From a virus, in IMG/VR virus record IMGVR_UViG_3300036806_000238, positions 1 through 45,962 of that record: a stretch of DNA of 45,962 bases; one strand, given 5' to 3'. The notes beneath the pieces are model-generated. The model had not been told where the DNA came from and searched no databases. It saw only the letters and a program-made list of their open reading frames with translations. A program made the position numbers and the translations under genes. Below, in pieces: positions 1-8,816 of the stretch; within the stretch, counting starts at the first letter, position 1; every line of letters begins with the position of its first letter.

Positions 1-358
1 CTATTTTACCGAAAGGATCTATAATAGGAGAAGAGCCATTTGCATTAAACCATGTATCTGGATTGCCAGCTAATTCAGGTTCAGTAAAAAGATGTGCTCC
101 ATCTATTTTACTTACTATATTTGTAATTCTAACAGTATGTGGTAGTAATAATCCACATGACATTTTAAGAAATTGTAGATCTTTATATCTATCCCCGAAA
201 ATTTCTGTCATAGCTTGTAATCTAAAACTAGCAGAAGCAAAAGTAGCAATATTACAATCAATAATGCCATTATTTCCGTAATTAGAAATTGACCAACAAT
301 CATTAATCTGACCAGAATAAGTAAGAGTTCTTACTTTTTCATATATTGTCGCCTGCAT
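1..358 (-). CDS. virion (neck-region) protein, partial
   Basis: The leftward frame runs off the left edge; 119 codons are visible from the ATG at 358 (begins MQATIYEKVRTLTYSG). It directly follows the head-tail adaptor gene, so a neck or head-completion role is inferred from position; I recognise no family. The start is odd. A perfect AGGAGG (384-389) lies 25 bases before this ATG and abuts another ATG (383) that stops after five codons. In the main frame, ATT codons at 379 and 376 stand 4 and 7 bases after AGGAGG, so a non-AUG start adding six or seven residues is possible. Confidence 0.75.
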   Translation of the reverse strand, partial: MQATIYEKVRTLTYSGQINDCWSISNYGNNGIIDCNIATFASASFRLQAMTEIFGDRYKDLQFLKMSCGLLLPHTVRITNIVSKIDGAHLFTEPELAGNPDTWFNANGSSPIIDPFGKI

Positions 359-393
359 ACTATAATTAGCTGAAATAATACATCCTCCTAGCA

Positions 394-1293
394 TCAAATC
401 AACCCAATGCTAGGAGATAAACTGAATTCCTGTAACATCTGATCAGCCAATACATTGCCAGTAGTTTCAAAAGCTTCTGGAAGGAATGTAATATCCCATT
501 TATCAAATGTAACATTTTTAAGATAACGATCTCTATATTTATGTTGATCACAAAGAAAGTCTTCAACCAATATGTTTGCTGCTTGAATTACAGGACCAGG
601 AACACTGTCAAAACCCCAAAGTCCGTCAACTATATATGTCATGTCTCTTGTAAATAGAAGTCTTTCCTTATGCACAAGGTCTACTATTTCTTGATGAGCA
701 ACAGGTCTAATCAACCAGCCATCACCATATATTTCCCATTGAATAAAGGACTGATTGGAAGATATCACGTCGCCCGGTCTACCAGGAACGGCCCAAGTTG
801 GCCATGTAACTGAATTCAATGTAAGTAGTGATCTCGGCAAAGAAAGGGAACGCATTCCACTACCTATAACATTATATTTTAGTCTTTCTTTAAAAAACTT
901 CTGTCCACAAAAAGCTTCAATGATATAGCGAGAAACTACTTCCCTTTCTTTGAAGTCGACATAGCTTAAAGATGGCGTCATTCCTACAAATTTACTCCAT
1001 TCAGCATATGGTGTTGTTACCATATATTCTTCAGTAATAACAAACGGATAAGATCCAACATTAAAGGACCAAACAACAGTAAGTATTTGTGTTTGTGCTG
1101 CTGCACCAGGAGGAACAATGATTGAATATTCTCCAGTATTAGAAGTTGGTGTAGCAGCAGCATTATTAAGCCACATGACGCCATCTGAACCTGTTAGAGA
1201 TACAGTTACGTTGCCCGTGGCAATAGTAGGTACACCATCAACAAAAATTCTATATTTTATTGAAGATATTCCTGAAGAATAAATTTCTTTCAT
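394..1293 (-). CDS. head-tail adaptor / neck protein with Ig-like N-terminus
   Basis: 299 residues. The first ~90 look like a beta-sandwich (VPTIATGNVTVSLTGSDG). The remainder has the helical look of phage head-tail adaptors, with a C-terminal stretch (YRDRYLKNVTFDKWDITF, then GNVLADQMLQEF) like those seen in actinophage neck proteins. Its place two genes after the capsid supports this. Inferred role: docks on the portal ring to join head and tail. The start is preceded by AAGGTGAAAA. Family assignment is from memory of similar proteins, not a search. Confidence 0.7.
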   Translation of the reverse strand: MKEIYSSGISSIKYRIFVDGVPTIATGNVTVSLTGSDGVMWLNNAAATPTSNTGEYSIIVPPGAAAQTQILTVVWSFNVGSYPFVITEEYMVTTPYAEWSKFVGMTPSLSYVDFKEREVVSRYIIEAFCGQKFFKERLKYNVIGSGMRSLSLPRSLLTLNSVTWPTWAVPGRPGDVISSNQSFIQWEIYGDGWLIRPVAHQEIVDLVHKERLLFTRDMTYIVDGLWGFDSVPGPVIQAANILVEDFLCDQHKYRDRYLKNVTFDKWDITFLPEAFETTGNVLADQMLQEFSLSPSIGLI

Positions 1294-1308
1294 TTTTCAC
1301 CTTATATA

Positions 1309-1695
1309 TCAGCCATAGTAGGAACGAACTTCTTTGGGTGTAGCCAACCTAAATCCTGAAGCAGAATCTATAATTTCTTGAGCTTCATCCTGTGAAACAA
1401 CAACATAGGGGTGTTGTTTCGTAAATTTAAAACCTCTAATCTCAAAAGTAGGATTCTGTCTTTCCATTTTCACAAGAACAGAAGAGTCATTATTAAACAT
1501 ATCACGAGCAGGTTTTAATTCTTCTGGTACTTCTTCTTCGCCAAGATAGAGTTTTTTATAGACTGGCCATGTAATTCCAGCCTCAAGTAATGCTGCAATA
1601 ATACTTTTATTTGTGGCATTGGGACTTATATCTACTCCACCTACTTTATCTACTACTTCTAGTAAATCTGCCTTCTTCATTACTTCAAATGACAT
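1309..1695 (-). CDS. hypothetical structural-cassette protein, SAP-like N-terminus
   Basis: 128 residues, with GAAAGG upstream of the ATG. The N-terminal ~45 residues (KKADLLEVVDKVGGVDIS, then NKSIIAALLEAGI) read as a short helix-extended-helix of SAP/LEM type, often found in small phage head proteins next to the capsid gene. The rest (FEIRGFKFTKQHPYVVVS) looks like a beta domain. Likely a head decoration or head-tail connector protein, by position only. A TATAAT box (1716-1721) stands upstream without a good -35. Confidence 0.6.
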   Translation of the reverse strand: MSFEVMKKADLLEVVDKVGGVDISPNATNKSIIAALLEAGITWPVYKKLYLGEEEVPEELKPARDMFNNDSSVLVKMERQNPTFEIRGFKFTKQHPYVVVSQDEAQEIIDSASGFRLATPKEVRSYYG

Positions 1696-1725
1696 AATAT
1701 ACCTTTCTTTTTATACATTATAGCA

Positions 1726-2451
1726 TCATTCTTGTAAAGCTAGTTCTAGTTCAATACCCTTTTCGAGACGGGACTTAAGAACTTTGTAGCTAACTTGACA
1801 TTGTGGATCTTTAGACCATTGTAAAATAGACTTACCTTGTATATTTATCCCAGCGTTTCTATTTACAGGCATTATTATAGCTTTTTCTACTGTCCAGCCA
1901 GCAACCAATCTAGCTGAAAGGTTTGTTTTGCTTTTTATAATACAACGCGAATCAGTAAACCATTCATGTAATGTCTTTTCTTCTCCAAATCCTTTATACT
2001 TTGGAGCGAAAGGAGATTGTCCTTTAATTTCAGATACAGGGGTTAAAATACAATTTTCTCCTGACCAATTACAGTCAATATACCTAATATATAAGACATC
2101 TCTAGTTACTCCCTTAGCACACTTGGAATCTTCTGCCCAATGCCCTAAAGACTTTGTTTCTCCAAAAGCTGTCATGTAAATGGTATTCCTTCTATTTCTA
2201 CTATTTTCTTTGGCAGTAATAATTCTACAATTACTTAAAGAATATGGACCATTAACATCAATACGATCAACTTGACCTTTTTCAAAATAGTTTTTTCCAT
2301 ACCATTGAAAAAAACTAGTAGGGTTTGTTAACCATTCGTCATGTACATATATTCCACGTCCACCATAATTTTTGTATGCATGGTTTGTTTCTCTATAACA
2401 TCTATCAAGAATATTATGATAAACTCTCGCTGCCAATAAATTGATATTCAT
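1726..2451 (-). CDS. freestanding homing-type endonuclease (YGGRGI/RID-NG-NCR family)
   Basis: 241 residues. Signature blocks in order: RCYRETNHAYKNYGGRGIYV, W...W, RIDVNGPYSLSNCRIIT, NSRNRRN, then three repeats ending in a tryptophan (SLGHWAEDS, TLHEWFTDS, SILQWSKDP) that resemble NUMOD/AP2-type DNA-binding repeats. Such proteins are common free-riding nucleases in phages. It splits the capsid gene from the neck genes and has its own promoter (2493-2521) and ribosome site (GGAG, 4 bases from ATG), as expected of a mobile gene. No virion role is expected. Confidence 0.75.
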   Translation of the reverse strand: MNINLLAARVYHNILDRCYRETNHAYKNYGGRGIYVHDEWLTNPTSFFQWYGKNYFEKGQVDRIDVNGPYSLSNCRIITAKENSRNRRNTIYMTAFGETKSLGHWAEDSKCAKGVTRDVLYIRYIDCNWSGENCILTPVSEIKGQSPFAPKYKGFGEEKTLHEWFTDSRCIIKSKTNLSARLVAGWTVEKAIIMPVNRNAGINIQGKSILQWSKDPQCQVSYKVLKSRLEKGIELELALQE

Positions 2452-2465
2452 AAAACTCCAATTAA

Positions 2466-2491
2466 TAAAGGTAACCCGAAGGTTACCTTTA
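2466..2491 (-). terminator. hairpin terminator after the major capsid gene
   Basis: An 11-bp perfect stem (TAAAGGTAACC / GGTTACCTTTA) with a CGAA loop lies 58 bases past the capsid stop. On the leftward strand it is followed by TTAATT. It probably ends much of the capsid transcript. The homing-nuclease promoter overlaps its upstream side. Confidence 0.7.
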
Positions 2492-2492
2492 T

Positions 2493-2521
2493 ATTATACA
2501 TCTAAATATCACAGCAGTCAA
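2493..2521 (-). promoter_or_regulatory. sigma70-type promoter of the homing-nuclease gene
   Basis: On the leftward strand TTGACT (2516-2521), 17 bases, TATAAT (2493-2498). The predicted start falls inside the terminator hairpin, about 35 bases before the nuclease ATG. It would let the inserted gene be expressed independently of the capsid transcript. Confidence 0.7.
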
Positions 2522-2549
2522 ACCTGGAAGCATACTAAAAATCAATATG

Positions 2550-3542
2550 CTACGGCTGAATACGAATGTTAGAAATTATTACCGTGGCATCCATGTTCTC
2601 CCAGTTTACACCGGCACGGACATAAGCAGTATATTCAATTGAATCCTTTTTTGGTTTGAATTCACGGAATACTTGTACTTCACGCTTAACACCCCATAGA
2701 CGATTGTTAGGGAATGTCAATTCCAAGTGTCCATGTTGCCCAGTGGCACCAGAATAATTACCAGCAGCAGTTTCAACAAGCAATGGTACTTCTTTTAGTG
2801 GAACACCAAAAGTTGCTTGATTAATACCAAAACCAGCAGCCCCTTCAGTACGAATAGGACCATCTAGTAGTCTATCTGAAGTAGGACCAGCCCATGGGTT
2901 ATTAGCTATTTGTACCAAACTGTTTAAATAGTCCTGGATAGCATTTGAACCTGTATAGAAACGTAGGTCTGGACGACGTTGCATGTAAACACGAGGCATA
3001 GCTTTGAGAGCACTATTGAAGTGTCCACGGTTTAAGCCTGCACCAGCGCCATCAACAACGTGAGCTGCACCAAGAGCCAGTTTGTACCAACCATCAAAAG
3101 CCTTTAATGACTTATCGCTAGAAGTAGAATCACCATTAATAGCGATATCTTCTAGATCATTTCCAAATTGTGTTGCCATAAGGCGTGCAATATGGTCTTC
3201 TAGATCGCTTCCTTCAATGTTATCTTCTAGAGTTTCTGTTGAAAGTTCCCAATCTAGACGTAGTTTAGTAGTAGTTAGAGAAACCTTGGTAAATGTTGCT
3301 GATGCATTTTCACCAGTATCAACAGCTTCTGTAGCCACTCTTACTAAACGTTGTCCAACTGCTACTTTGTCAACTTCAGCTACTTCCGAACGCATTCTTA
3401 TGGTACGGCATTCTTTTCCTAGAACAGTAGCATCAAACATGTAGTCAATAAATGTTGAACTTTGTTCAGGATTTAGTAAACCACCGCCACCGGCTCCGAC
3501 TTCAGTAGTACGTATAACTTTTTCTAATATATCTTCGCTCAT
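2550..3542 (-). CDS. major capsid protein (HK97 fold)
   Basis: 330 residues with the usual HK97-type features: an acidic N-arm, a glycine-rich turn (EVGAGGGGLLNPEQ), the P-domain spine with ELSTETLEDN, and a C-terminal strand run (VQVFREFKPKKDSIEYTAYV). Length and position after the protease-scaffold fit. Strong Shine-Dalgarno (AAAGGAG), followed by a terminator. It assembles the icosahedral head shell. Confidence 0.9.
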   Translation of the reverse strand: MSEDILEKVIRTTEVGAGGGGLLNPEQSSTFIDYMFDATVLGKECRTIRMRSEVAEVDKVAVGQRLVRVATEAVDTGENASATFTKVSLTTTKLRLDWELSTETLEDNIEGSDLEDHIARLMATQFGNDLEDIAINGDSTSSDKSLKAFDGWYKLALGAAHVVDGAGAGLNRGHFNSALKAMPRVYMQRRPDLRFYTGSNAIQDYLNSLVQIANNPWAGPTSDRLLDGPIRTEGAAGFGINQATFGVPLKEVPLLVETAAGNYSGATGQHGHLELTFPNNRLWGVKREVQVFREFKPKKDSIEYTAYVRAGVNWENMDATVIISNIRIQP

Positions 3543-3574
3543 AGTTTAACTCCTTTCCTTTTAAGATTTATCTA

Positions 3575-4786
3575 TCATTGGTCGAAACTAGGTGGGAGAA
3601 ATGCGCCCGACCACTTACGTTTACTATCTCTATCTTTTTGCAAAGTAGAATCTGTATCTATAGATTTTCTAATAGCTGATCCTGATTCTACTGTGTCAAG
3701 TCTTTTTTCAACAGTGTTTAGTCCGTCTTGAAACTCTTTAAATCTAGTAGCTAGACCTTCATGCTTGCTAGAAAGTTCAGTCAATTTAGTTTCAATAGAC
3801 TTTTCGACACCTTCAACTACTTCACGCATTTTTATAATTGAATTTTCTCTTGCTGCGCCCGTTTCATGGACTTTTGTTAAGCTATTTTTAATTTCTTCAA
3901 TAGCTTTCGCTATATTTTGTAGATCTGGTTCGTCTGTACTATTAATTTCAGTAGTAGTTTCTTCTACAGGTTCTTCCTGTGTTGTAGTTTGATTTTCTAC
4001 TGTTTCTTCTTGATCCATATCAGAACCTCCCTTCATTTGCTGATCTGATTCATTTTTAAAAATAGAATTAGCTAATATTTCTTTAACTTTTTCAGCAGGA
4101 TTTTCTTCGGAAATAGATTCGAACCAACCAGTATTATCCATAGACTTTTCACATATACGGCAACTAAATTCTTCGTCTTCAGTAATAAAAGCCAATTGAT
4201 CAATATCACACCAAAAAACATTCATGAACACTGGTTGGTTTTCTATTTGTATGGTAGATGTACCATCTGCTGATTTTTGAATTGTCATTATATTACAAAG
4301 TTCATTTCCTGGAGAATCTACTAAACTTATTTCATCGAGTATATATTCATCAATGAATCTAATAACAGCGTCTCGTGAAGGAACATATTCTGAATGCTCT
4401 TTTATAATAGAACCATGAACAGAAAATCCCGTTAATGTTTCATCTAATACTTTTTCCCAAGTGTTAGGAGCACCCTTACTCACATATGCATCTACGAAAA
4501 TCCCTTCATATGCTTCTTCGGAATTTTTGTCAAAATATGTTTGTGATTGGACGTTCAGTAACTTACCTACTGCAAGATTTTTATCATGCTGCTCTCTAAC
4601 ATTACCTCTAAATCTTTCAAAAGCCTTTTTACTGGAAATTGCAGTAACACAATCATTCATTTGGTCATAGTTATCTAAAGTAGCGAACCCTGATACAGTT
4701 CTATTAGTTTTATCAAACTTGGCAAATGGAATTGATATACGTATATCTTTTTCATTGCTTGTGGTAATGAAAGCTTTTTCTAGCAT
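3575..4786 (-). CDS. prohead protease (XkdF-like) fused to scaffold
   Basis: 403 residues. Residues ~15-170 form a phage prohead protease domain of the XkdF-like putative serine protease type: FATLDNYDQMNDCV, then VREQHDKNLAVGKL (candidate catalytic His), then TGFSVHGSIIKEH and DEISLVDSPGN. After a linker comes a Glu/Thr-rich tract and a predicted coiled coil (~300-370), typical of a built-in scaffold. It would template the procapsid and then process it. The promoter at 4796-4824 puts the predicted transcription start about 3 bases before this ATG and there is no clear ribosome site, so the message may be near-leaderless. Confidence 0.82.
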   Translation of the reverse strand: MLEKAFITTSNEKDIRISIPFAKFDKTNRTVSGFATLDNYDQMNDCVTAISSKKAFERFRGNVREQHDKNLAVGKLLNVQSQTYFDKNSEEAYEGIFVDAYVSKGAPNTWEKVLDETLTGFSVHGSIIKEHSEYVPSRDAVIRFIDEYILDEISLVDSPGNELCNIMTIQKSADGTSTIQIENQPVFMNVFWCDIDQLAFITEDEEFSCRICEKSMDNTGWFESISEENPAEKVKEILANSIFKNESDQQMKGGSDMDQEETVENQTTTQEEPVEETTTEINSTDEPDLQNIAKAIEEIKNSLTKVHETGAARENSIIKMREVVEGVEKSIETKLTELSSKHEGLATRFKEFQDGLNTVEKRLDTVESGSAIRKSIDTDSTLQKDRDSKRKWSGAFLPPSFDQ

Positions 4787-4795
4787 GACAAAATT

Positions 4796-4824
4796 ATTAT
4801 ATCCTTATTACCTTTAATGTGCAA
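4796..4824 (-). promoter_or_regulatory. late promoter, near-leaderless, for protease-scaffold/capsid
   Basis: On the leftward strand TTGCAC (4819-4824), exactly 17 bases, TATAAT (4796-4801), then 9 bases to ATG. The hexamers and spacing are identical to the lysin promoter at 10050-10078. It overlaps the end of the portal gene. Confidence 0.75.
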
Positions 4825-4826
4825 AT

Positions 4827-6407
4827 TTATGCCACCCTTCTACCTGAGCCTTTTGGAGAACGACCAGTAGCATTATTTACGTCATCAGAACGATTGGCTG
4901 AACGATCTGCATCTCTTTTTCTACTTTTTTGAGCATTGGCTTGCATATCAGCAGCTTTTTGTGCTGTAGGACTAAAAGGTTCATTTCCTTTTCCATCTGG
5001 TCGCTTACTCATTCCCCTTGTGGAACGAACTTCATCAGGAACTTTTATTTGATTTCTAATATCTCTTTCATCCATTTGAGATTGTGTATTCGCATCCGTT
5101 AAAGAAAGTTCTTTAAGTGTAAAGATAAACATATCCGTAATTTCAGAAAAAACTCTTTTTATTTTCTTTTCAAAAATAGCTTGTTCTGGACTTGAATAGG
5201 ATTCTTTAAAAACTTTATCAGCTTCTTGTGCAGCAGCAAGGGCAACATTAGCATCAAAAACACCAGCTCTTGTAGGTGGAACTCTATGTGCCATAAAAAT
5301 TTCTTCATTATTAGCTTTTCTATAATTTCCGAAAGAAAAATCTGCTGCTCCTTCTTCAATAGATTTAAATTCTATACTTACTTGGTCACCTGCTGGCAAT
5401 GGTATATATATACTACGATGGTGTTGTCCACGCAATCCTGCTTCAAAAAATTGAACCAATTTATCTCTTGAATTTGACGTTAGATCTACACCCTTAGAAA
5501 TAATAACATGTCTAGGAACGGCCTTGTTTTCAAAGAAGTCAAGATTATACCTATTAGAAAACTCATTTCCTGCAAGAGGATTCTTCGCAGAAATAATATC
5601 AGGAACTCCATAATACATATGAACAGGTGAATATTTTTTAAAATGTATTAATTCATTAGGACTAGGATCATCTGTAACAATATTAGGATTCTTAGATCCA
5701 AAATTTCTAAAATATACAATATGATTAGAAAATATTTGAACGAAACCATCTCTATCCTTACGAACTCTAATGTAGGTAGAAGGTACATGGCCAATATAGG
5801 CAATAGATCCTTTATTATCTCTACCAATTTCTAAATAACCATTGCCAGTTGTTTCATAGTCTTTGCCTATTTTTTGCATTGTTTCTTCAAAACAATCTTC
5901 TTCATTAGTAGTTTCAAGCCAAGTTTGGATGTTAAATTTTTCTTTATTCAAAGTAGTTTCAAGTTTGTTAAGACCTCCATCAGTACGAATTGCTGAACGT
6001 GTAAGTTCAGTTTTAGGAGATTCTATCCAATCATATCCTAGTCCAAAAACACTTTCCACTTTAGCATTAACAGCAGCATGGTGTGCGGGAGATATATCAT
6101 AAAGTTTAGCCAACCAAGACATATTATAAGGAGGAAGAATACATTCTAAATATGTATAGCCCATAATGGCTTCAATATTTATCTGCTTTGATTGTGCTCC
6201 ATTTGTTCCAGAGAAGTCTTTTTGTAGTCTACGATCTGCTCTACGAACAAAATTTTTATTAAGTGCCGATTCTCCATTTTTGCCTTTATATTTACGTATT
6301 TCTGAAGCAGGCACGTCAAAAGTATCTTCCTTGTCAGTATTAGGTCTAGAAATACCTGATGAAAGAACAACTTCTGTTTTTTCTATTTCTTTAATTTCAG
6401 TTATCAT
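4827..6407 (-). CDS. portal protein (PBSX/phage_portal family)
   Basis: 526 residues. Family blocks visible: MGYTYLECILPPYNMSWLAK; ETTGNGYLEIGRD; LIHFKKYSPVHMYYGVPDII; then the distinctive NNEEIFMAHRVPPTRAG followed by QEADKVFKESYSSPEQ. The C-terminal ~70 residues are polar and basic. It forms the dodecameric DNA gate at the capsid vertex. The start overlaps the previous gene by ATGA, so the two are probably coupled in translation. Confidence 0.92.
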   Translation of the reverse strand: MITEIKEIEKTEVVLSSGISRPNTDKEDTFDVPASEIRKYKGKNGESALNKNFVRRADRRLQKDFSGTNGAQSKQINIEAIMGYTYLECILPPYNMSWLAKLYDISPAHHAAVNAKVESVFGLGYDWIESPKTELTRSAIRTDGGLNKLETTLNKEKFNIQTWLETTNEEDCFEETMQKIGKDYETTGNGYLEIGRDNKGSIAYIGHVPSTYIRVRKDRDGFVQIFSNHIVYFRNFGSKNPNIVTDDPSPNELIHFKKYSPVHMYYGVPDIISAKNPLAGNEFSNRYNLDFFENKAVPRHVIISKGVDLTSNSRDKLVQFFEAGLRGQHHRSIYIPLPAGDQVSIEFKSIEEGAADFSFGNYRKANNEEIFMAHRVPPTRAGVFDANVALAAAQEADKVFKESYSSPEQAIFEKKIKRVFSEITDMFIFTLKELSLTDANTQSQMDERDIRNQIKVPDEVRSTRGMSKRPDGKGNEPFSPTAQKAADMQANAQKSRKRDADRSANRSDDVNNATGRSPKGSGRRVA

Positions 6408-6718
6408 ATGTCGTTTTTATATACTCCAATGTCGTAAGGGTCAGGAGTAAGACCTGAAAAGAACCTTTCACGTTGTATGTCAAATTCTATATCACTAATC
6501 TTTCTAGCACCCTCTACAAAATAAGCTGATCCTTCTAATCCCAGATTTCTGGCTACTTTTGTTATTTTTTCTATGGCTTTAAAGTCTCCTCTAAAAGCCT
6601 GGATACTTAAAATATTAAAGTCTTTATCCATGACAAAACTACCATTAGTTAATTGCCAAACATAAACCCCAAGATTAGTTTCACTAACTACACTAATACC
6701 TTTTTTACCTACTGACAT
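6404..6718 (-). CDS. hypothetical protein upstream of portal, leaderless start proposed
   Basis: 104 residues from ATG 6718 (MSVGKKGISVVSETN). A longer reading from ATG 6733 exists, but a promoter TTGACC-17-TATAAT (6725-6753) overlaps those extra codons and leaves exactly six bases before ATG 6718, so the transcript would begin at that ATG. No ribosome site is visible. The product is a compact alpha/beta protein (SFVMDKDFNILSIQ...KVARNLGLEGSAYFVEGARK) coupled to portal by ATGA. I do not recognise it. Confidence 0.7.
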   Translation of the reverse strand: MSVGKKGISVVSETNLGVYVWQLTNGSFVMDKDFNILSIQAFRGDFKAIEKITKVARNLGLEGSAYFVEGARKISDIEFDIQRERFFSGLTPDPYDIGVYKNDI

Positions 6719-6724
6719 AGTGTG

Positions 6725-6753
6725 ATTATACATTTTTTCATTATTATGGTCAA
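6725..6753 (-). promoter_or_regulatory. late promoter, leaderless geometry
   Basis: On the leftward strand TTGACC (6748-6753), 17 bases, TATAAT (6725-6730), then six bases to ATG 6718. It probably drives the portal operon. Confidence 0.7.
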
Positions 6754-6775
6754 ATTTAAACCAACAACTTGTAAA

Positions 6776-8320
6776 TTAATGTCCCCCTGCGCCTAAAATT
6801 GCCCAAGGATAAGAATAAACATTAAATGCTTCTCCACTGATGAAAGTTCCTTCAGATATTGTTATTGTTTGTTCGGAAACACTAATAGAACCAAGTCCCA
6901 ATAAAACACTATTCAATAATTGCACTTGTCCTAATACTAAAACATTAGGATATGCAGTCAATAGCATATATTTTATCTCCCCAGGAGTTGCTGCACTGGC
7001 ATTTGTATTTAAATATATAGTCGTACCTGATGTCGAACTCTTTGTTAAAACTAGATGATTCCACTGATCTAGCAAAATTGTTGTTAGGTCGGTAACTAAA
7101 ACACCATTGAGATAAGCTGTATAACCAGTTATAGAGCCCCCAGAACCATAAGAAGCTGATCCATCAGAACTAGAATATACATAGGTGAGATTAGTATCTA
7201 AAGGCATAAAAACAATCTCTACAGTTTTAGGAACAACGTCCAGACTGTCTGAAATAAGCCAATTTCCCGTATAGCTTGCTCCTGAAAGATCTGCTCCATC
7301 AGGACAATTGGCTATACACTCATCAATTACTAAAGGAGGTACCATCTGTCCAGTTAATTGCAATATTGCGGGAGAATGCCATGAAATTGAACCATCAATG
7401 ATACTAGTTATTGATACATCAAAATCTGTTATAAAATTAGAAGAAAAGCCTATTGTTTTAACCCCAGAATTTACAACTATTGTAGGGTTTGTTAGTATTT
7501 GCCAAGTAGAATTGTTGGTATTGTAATAAAGTGGGAATTTACTATTATGTCTCAAAATGAAATAAGATCCTTGTTGACCATTATATATAAAATAATCACT
7601 CAAAGTATTATTCTGTGTTACAAAATCAGAGCTACTTATAACAGTATCAAATTCAGTTTCTATTGTATTAAATAAAGTAGTCTTACCTGAAAACCCAGAT
7701 GCAGAATATATTTCGTATCCCTGGCCTCTGTCATCAATACAAAATAGTTTATCTATCATTGTAGTATTATAAATACCTATACCATCTATAGAAGCTATAT
7801 AATCTGAAGGCAAGGCAGCCAATGAAAAATTGTTAAAAACTGGTAACGGAGTAGATGAGTAAATAGCAGTATAAGAGCGGGAGTTTATTTTGAGGATAAT
7901 GTTATTTTCATGAAGTTCTACATTTATATAAAGCTTATTGTTCCAATCTTCTATTGGAGCATAGACCATAGTTGGTCTGCCATCATTACAATATACTTTA
8001 ACATATATTCCATTAGGATAAAGAAAAATACCGCTTCCGTTTGAATTAACTAAAAAAGGAATATCATTTACTGGAGATTTTAGATTGGCAACAAATTCCA
8101 ATGCGAGTCCCTGTATATATTGGTCAGAACTAGTAAGGCTAAAAGTAGAAGAACTATTTAAATGAAAAGAAGATTGTGAGCCAGCTATTATTGGTTGATT
8201 AGTACCTGCAAAATTTGTTGTTAGAGAATAATGCGAAGCCAAAGAAACATCACTTGAGCTTGGTGATGTTATATAAAAAAGTGGCATAGCTGAAAATGCT
8301 AGCTGATCATATACTTTCAT
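6776..8320 (-). CDS. virion surface / fibre-like protein with LamG-type domain
   Basis: 514 residues, rich in Ser, Thr, Asn and beta-strand. Residues ~90-190 and ~365-480 resemble concanavalin-like/LamG sandwiches, the second most clearly (GYTAYLNGVLVTDL...QWNHLVLTKSSTSGTTIYLN). Such domains usually bind glycans on the host surface. It lies between the lysis genes and the portal operon. Three bases separate it from the upstream gene (TAA AA ATG) and no ribosome site is seen, so reinitiation is likely. Could be a tail fibre, head fibre or baseplate adhesin. Confidence 0.65.
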   Translation of the reverse strand: MKVYDQLAFSAMPLFYITSPSSSDVSLASHYSLTTNFAGTNQPIIAGSQSSFHLNSSSTFSLTSSDQYIQGLALEFVANLKSPVNDIPFLVNSNGSGIFLYPNGIYVKVYCNDGRPTMVYAPIEDWNNKLYINVELHENNIILKINSRSYTAIYSSTPLPVFNNFSLAALPSDYIASIDGIGIYNTTMIDKLFCIDDRGQGYEIYSASGFSGKTTLFNTIETEFDTVISSSDFVTQNNTLSDYFIYNGQQGSYFILRHNSKFPLYYNTNNSTWQILTNPTIVVNSGVKTIGFSSNFITDFDVSITSIIDGSISWHSPAILQLTGQMVPPLVIDECIANCPDGADLSGASYTGNWLISDSLDVVPKTVEIVFMPLDTNLTYVYSSSDGSASYGSGGSITGYTAYLNGVLVTDLTTILLDQWNHLVLTKSSTSGTTIYLNTNASAATPGEIKYMLLTAYPNVLVLGQVQLLNSVLLGLGSISVSEQTITISEGTFISGEAFNVYSYPWAILGAGGH

Positions 8321-8322
8321 TT

Positions 8323-8751
8323 TTATGTTGGTGGCGTTGATTGATAGAAGATCTGTCCATTATTATTAGGAAGAACACCCGTAGTTTGTGGATGTGGAAA
8401 TGGAAATACAGTAGATCTAGTAGTTTCTACACATAAACTAATATCATTGGTACTAGTGTAATGAACTGTTGTTATTGTTTCATGTGCGTATAATGGACGA
8501 TAAATTCTACTGTCCGCAGATAAAGTCCAGTTTTTAAAACTACCGCCCGCAGTGCCACCCACTCTTCTATAATAATGTGTTCCTATTACTGTCGCATCTG
8601 GCCATATATACAACCAATCTAAAATAGTTGCATCCGCATTTGTTACAGCTAAAGAAACTGTTACTCCACCTAGCCAAGATCCTGCTGTTGGTAGATTAAT
8701 ACATTTCTTTACGCCAGTGCCTGCTGGCAATTGGATAATTGAAGAAGCCAT
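8323..8751 (-). CDS. hypothetical beta-rich virion protein
   Basis: 142 residues from ATG 8751, which follows AAAGGTG; a GTG two codons earlier is an alternative. The sequence (LPAGTGVKKCINLPTAGSWL ... STVFPFPHP) looks like a small beta-sandwich decoration or fibre-tip protein. It forms a pair with the LamG protein. No family recognised. Confidence 0.55.
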   Translation of the reverse strand: MASSIIQLPAGTGVKKCINLPTAGSWLGGVTVSLAVTNADATILDWLYIWPDATVIGTHYYRRVGGTAGGSFKNWTLSADSRIYRPLYAHETITTVHYTSTNDISLCVETTRSTVFPFPHPQTTGVLPNNNGQIFYQSTPPT

Positions 8752-8790
8752 TTTCACCTTTCATTTTTAGCAATTGTACCACAAAACAAA

Positions 8791-8812
8791 AACAGCGCCT
8801 ATAGGCGCTGTT
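8791..8812 (-). terminator. terminator after the lysis genes
   Basis: A perfect 22-base palindrome (arms AACAGCGCC and GGCGCTGTT around TATA) lies just past the holin stop. On the leftward strand it is followed by TTTGTTTTG, a good intrinsic terminator. Confidence 0.8.
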
Positions 8813-8816
8813 TATA

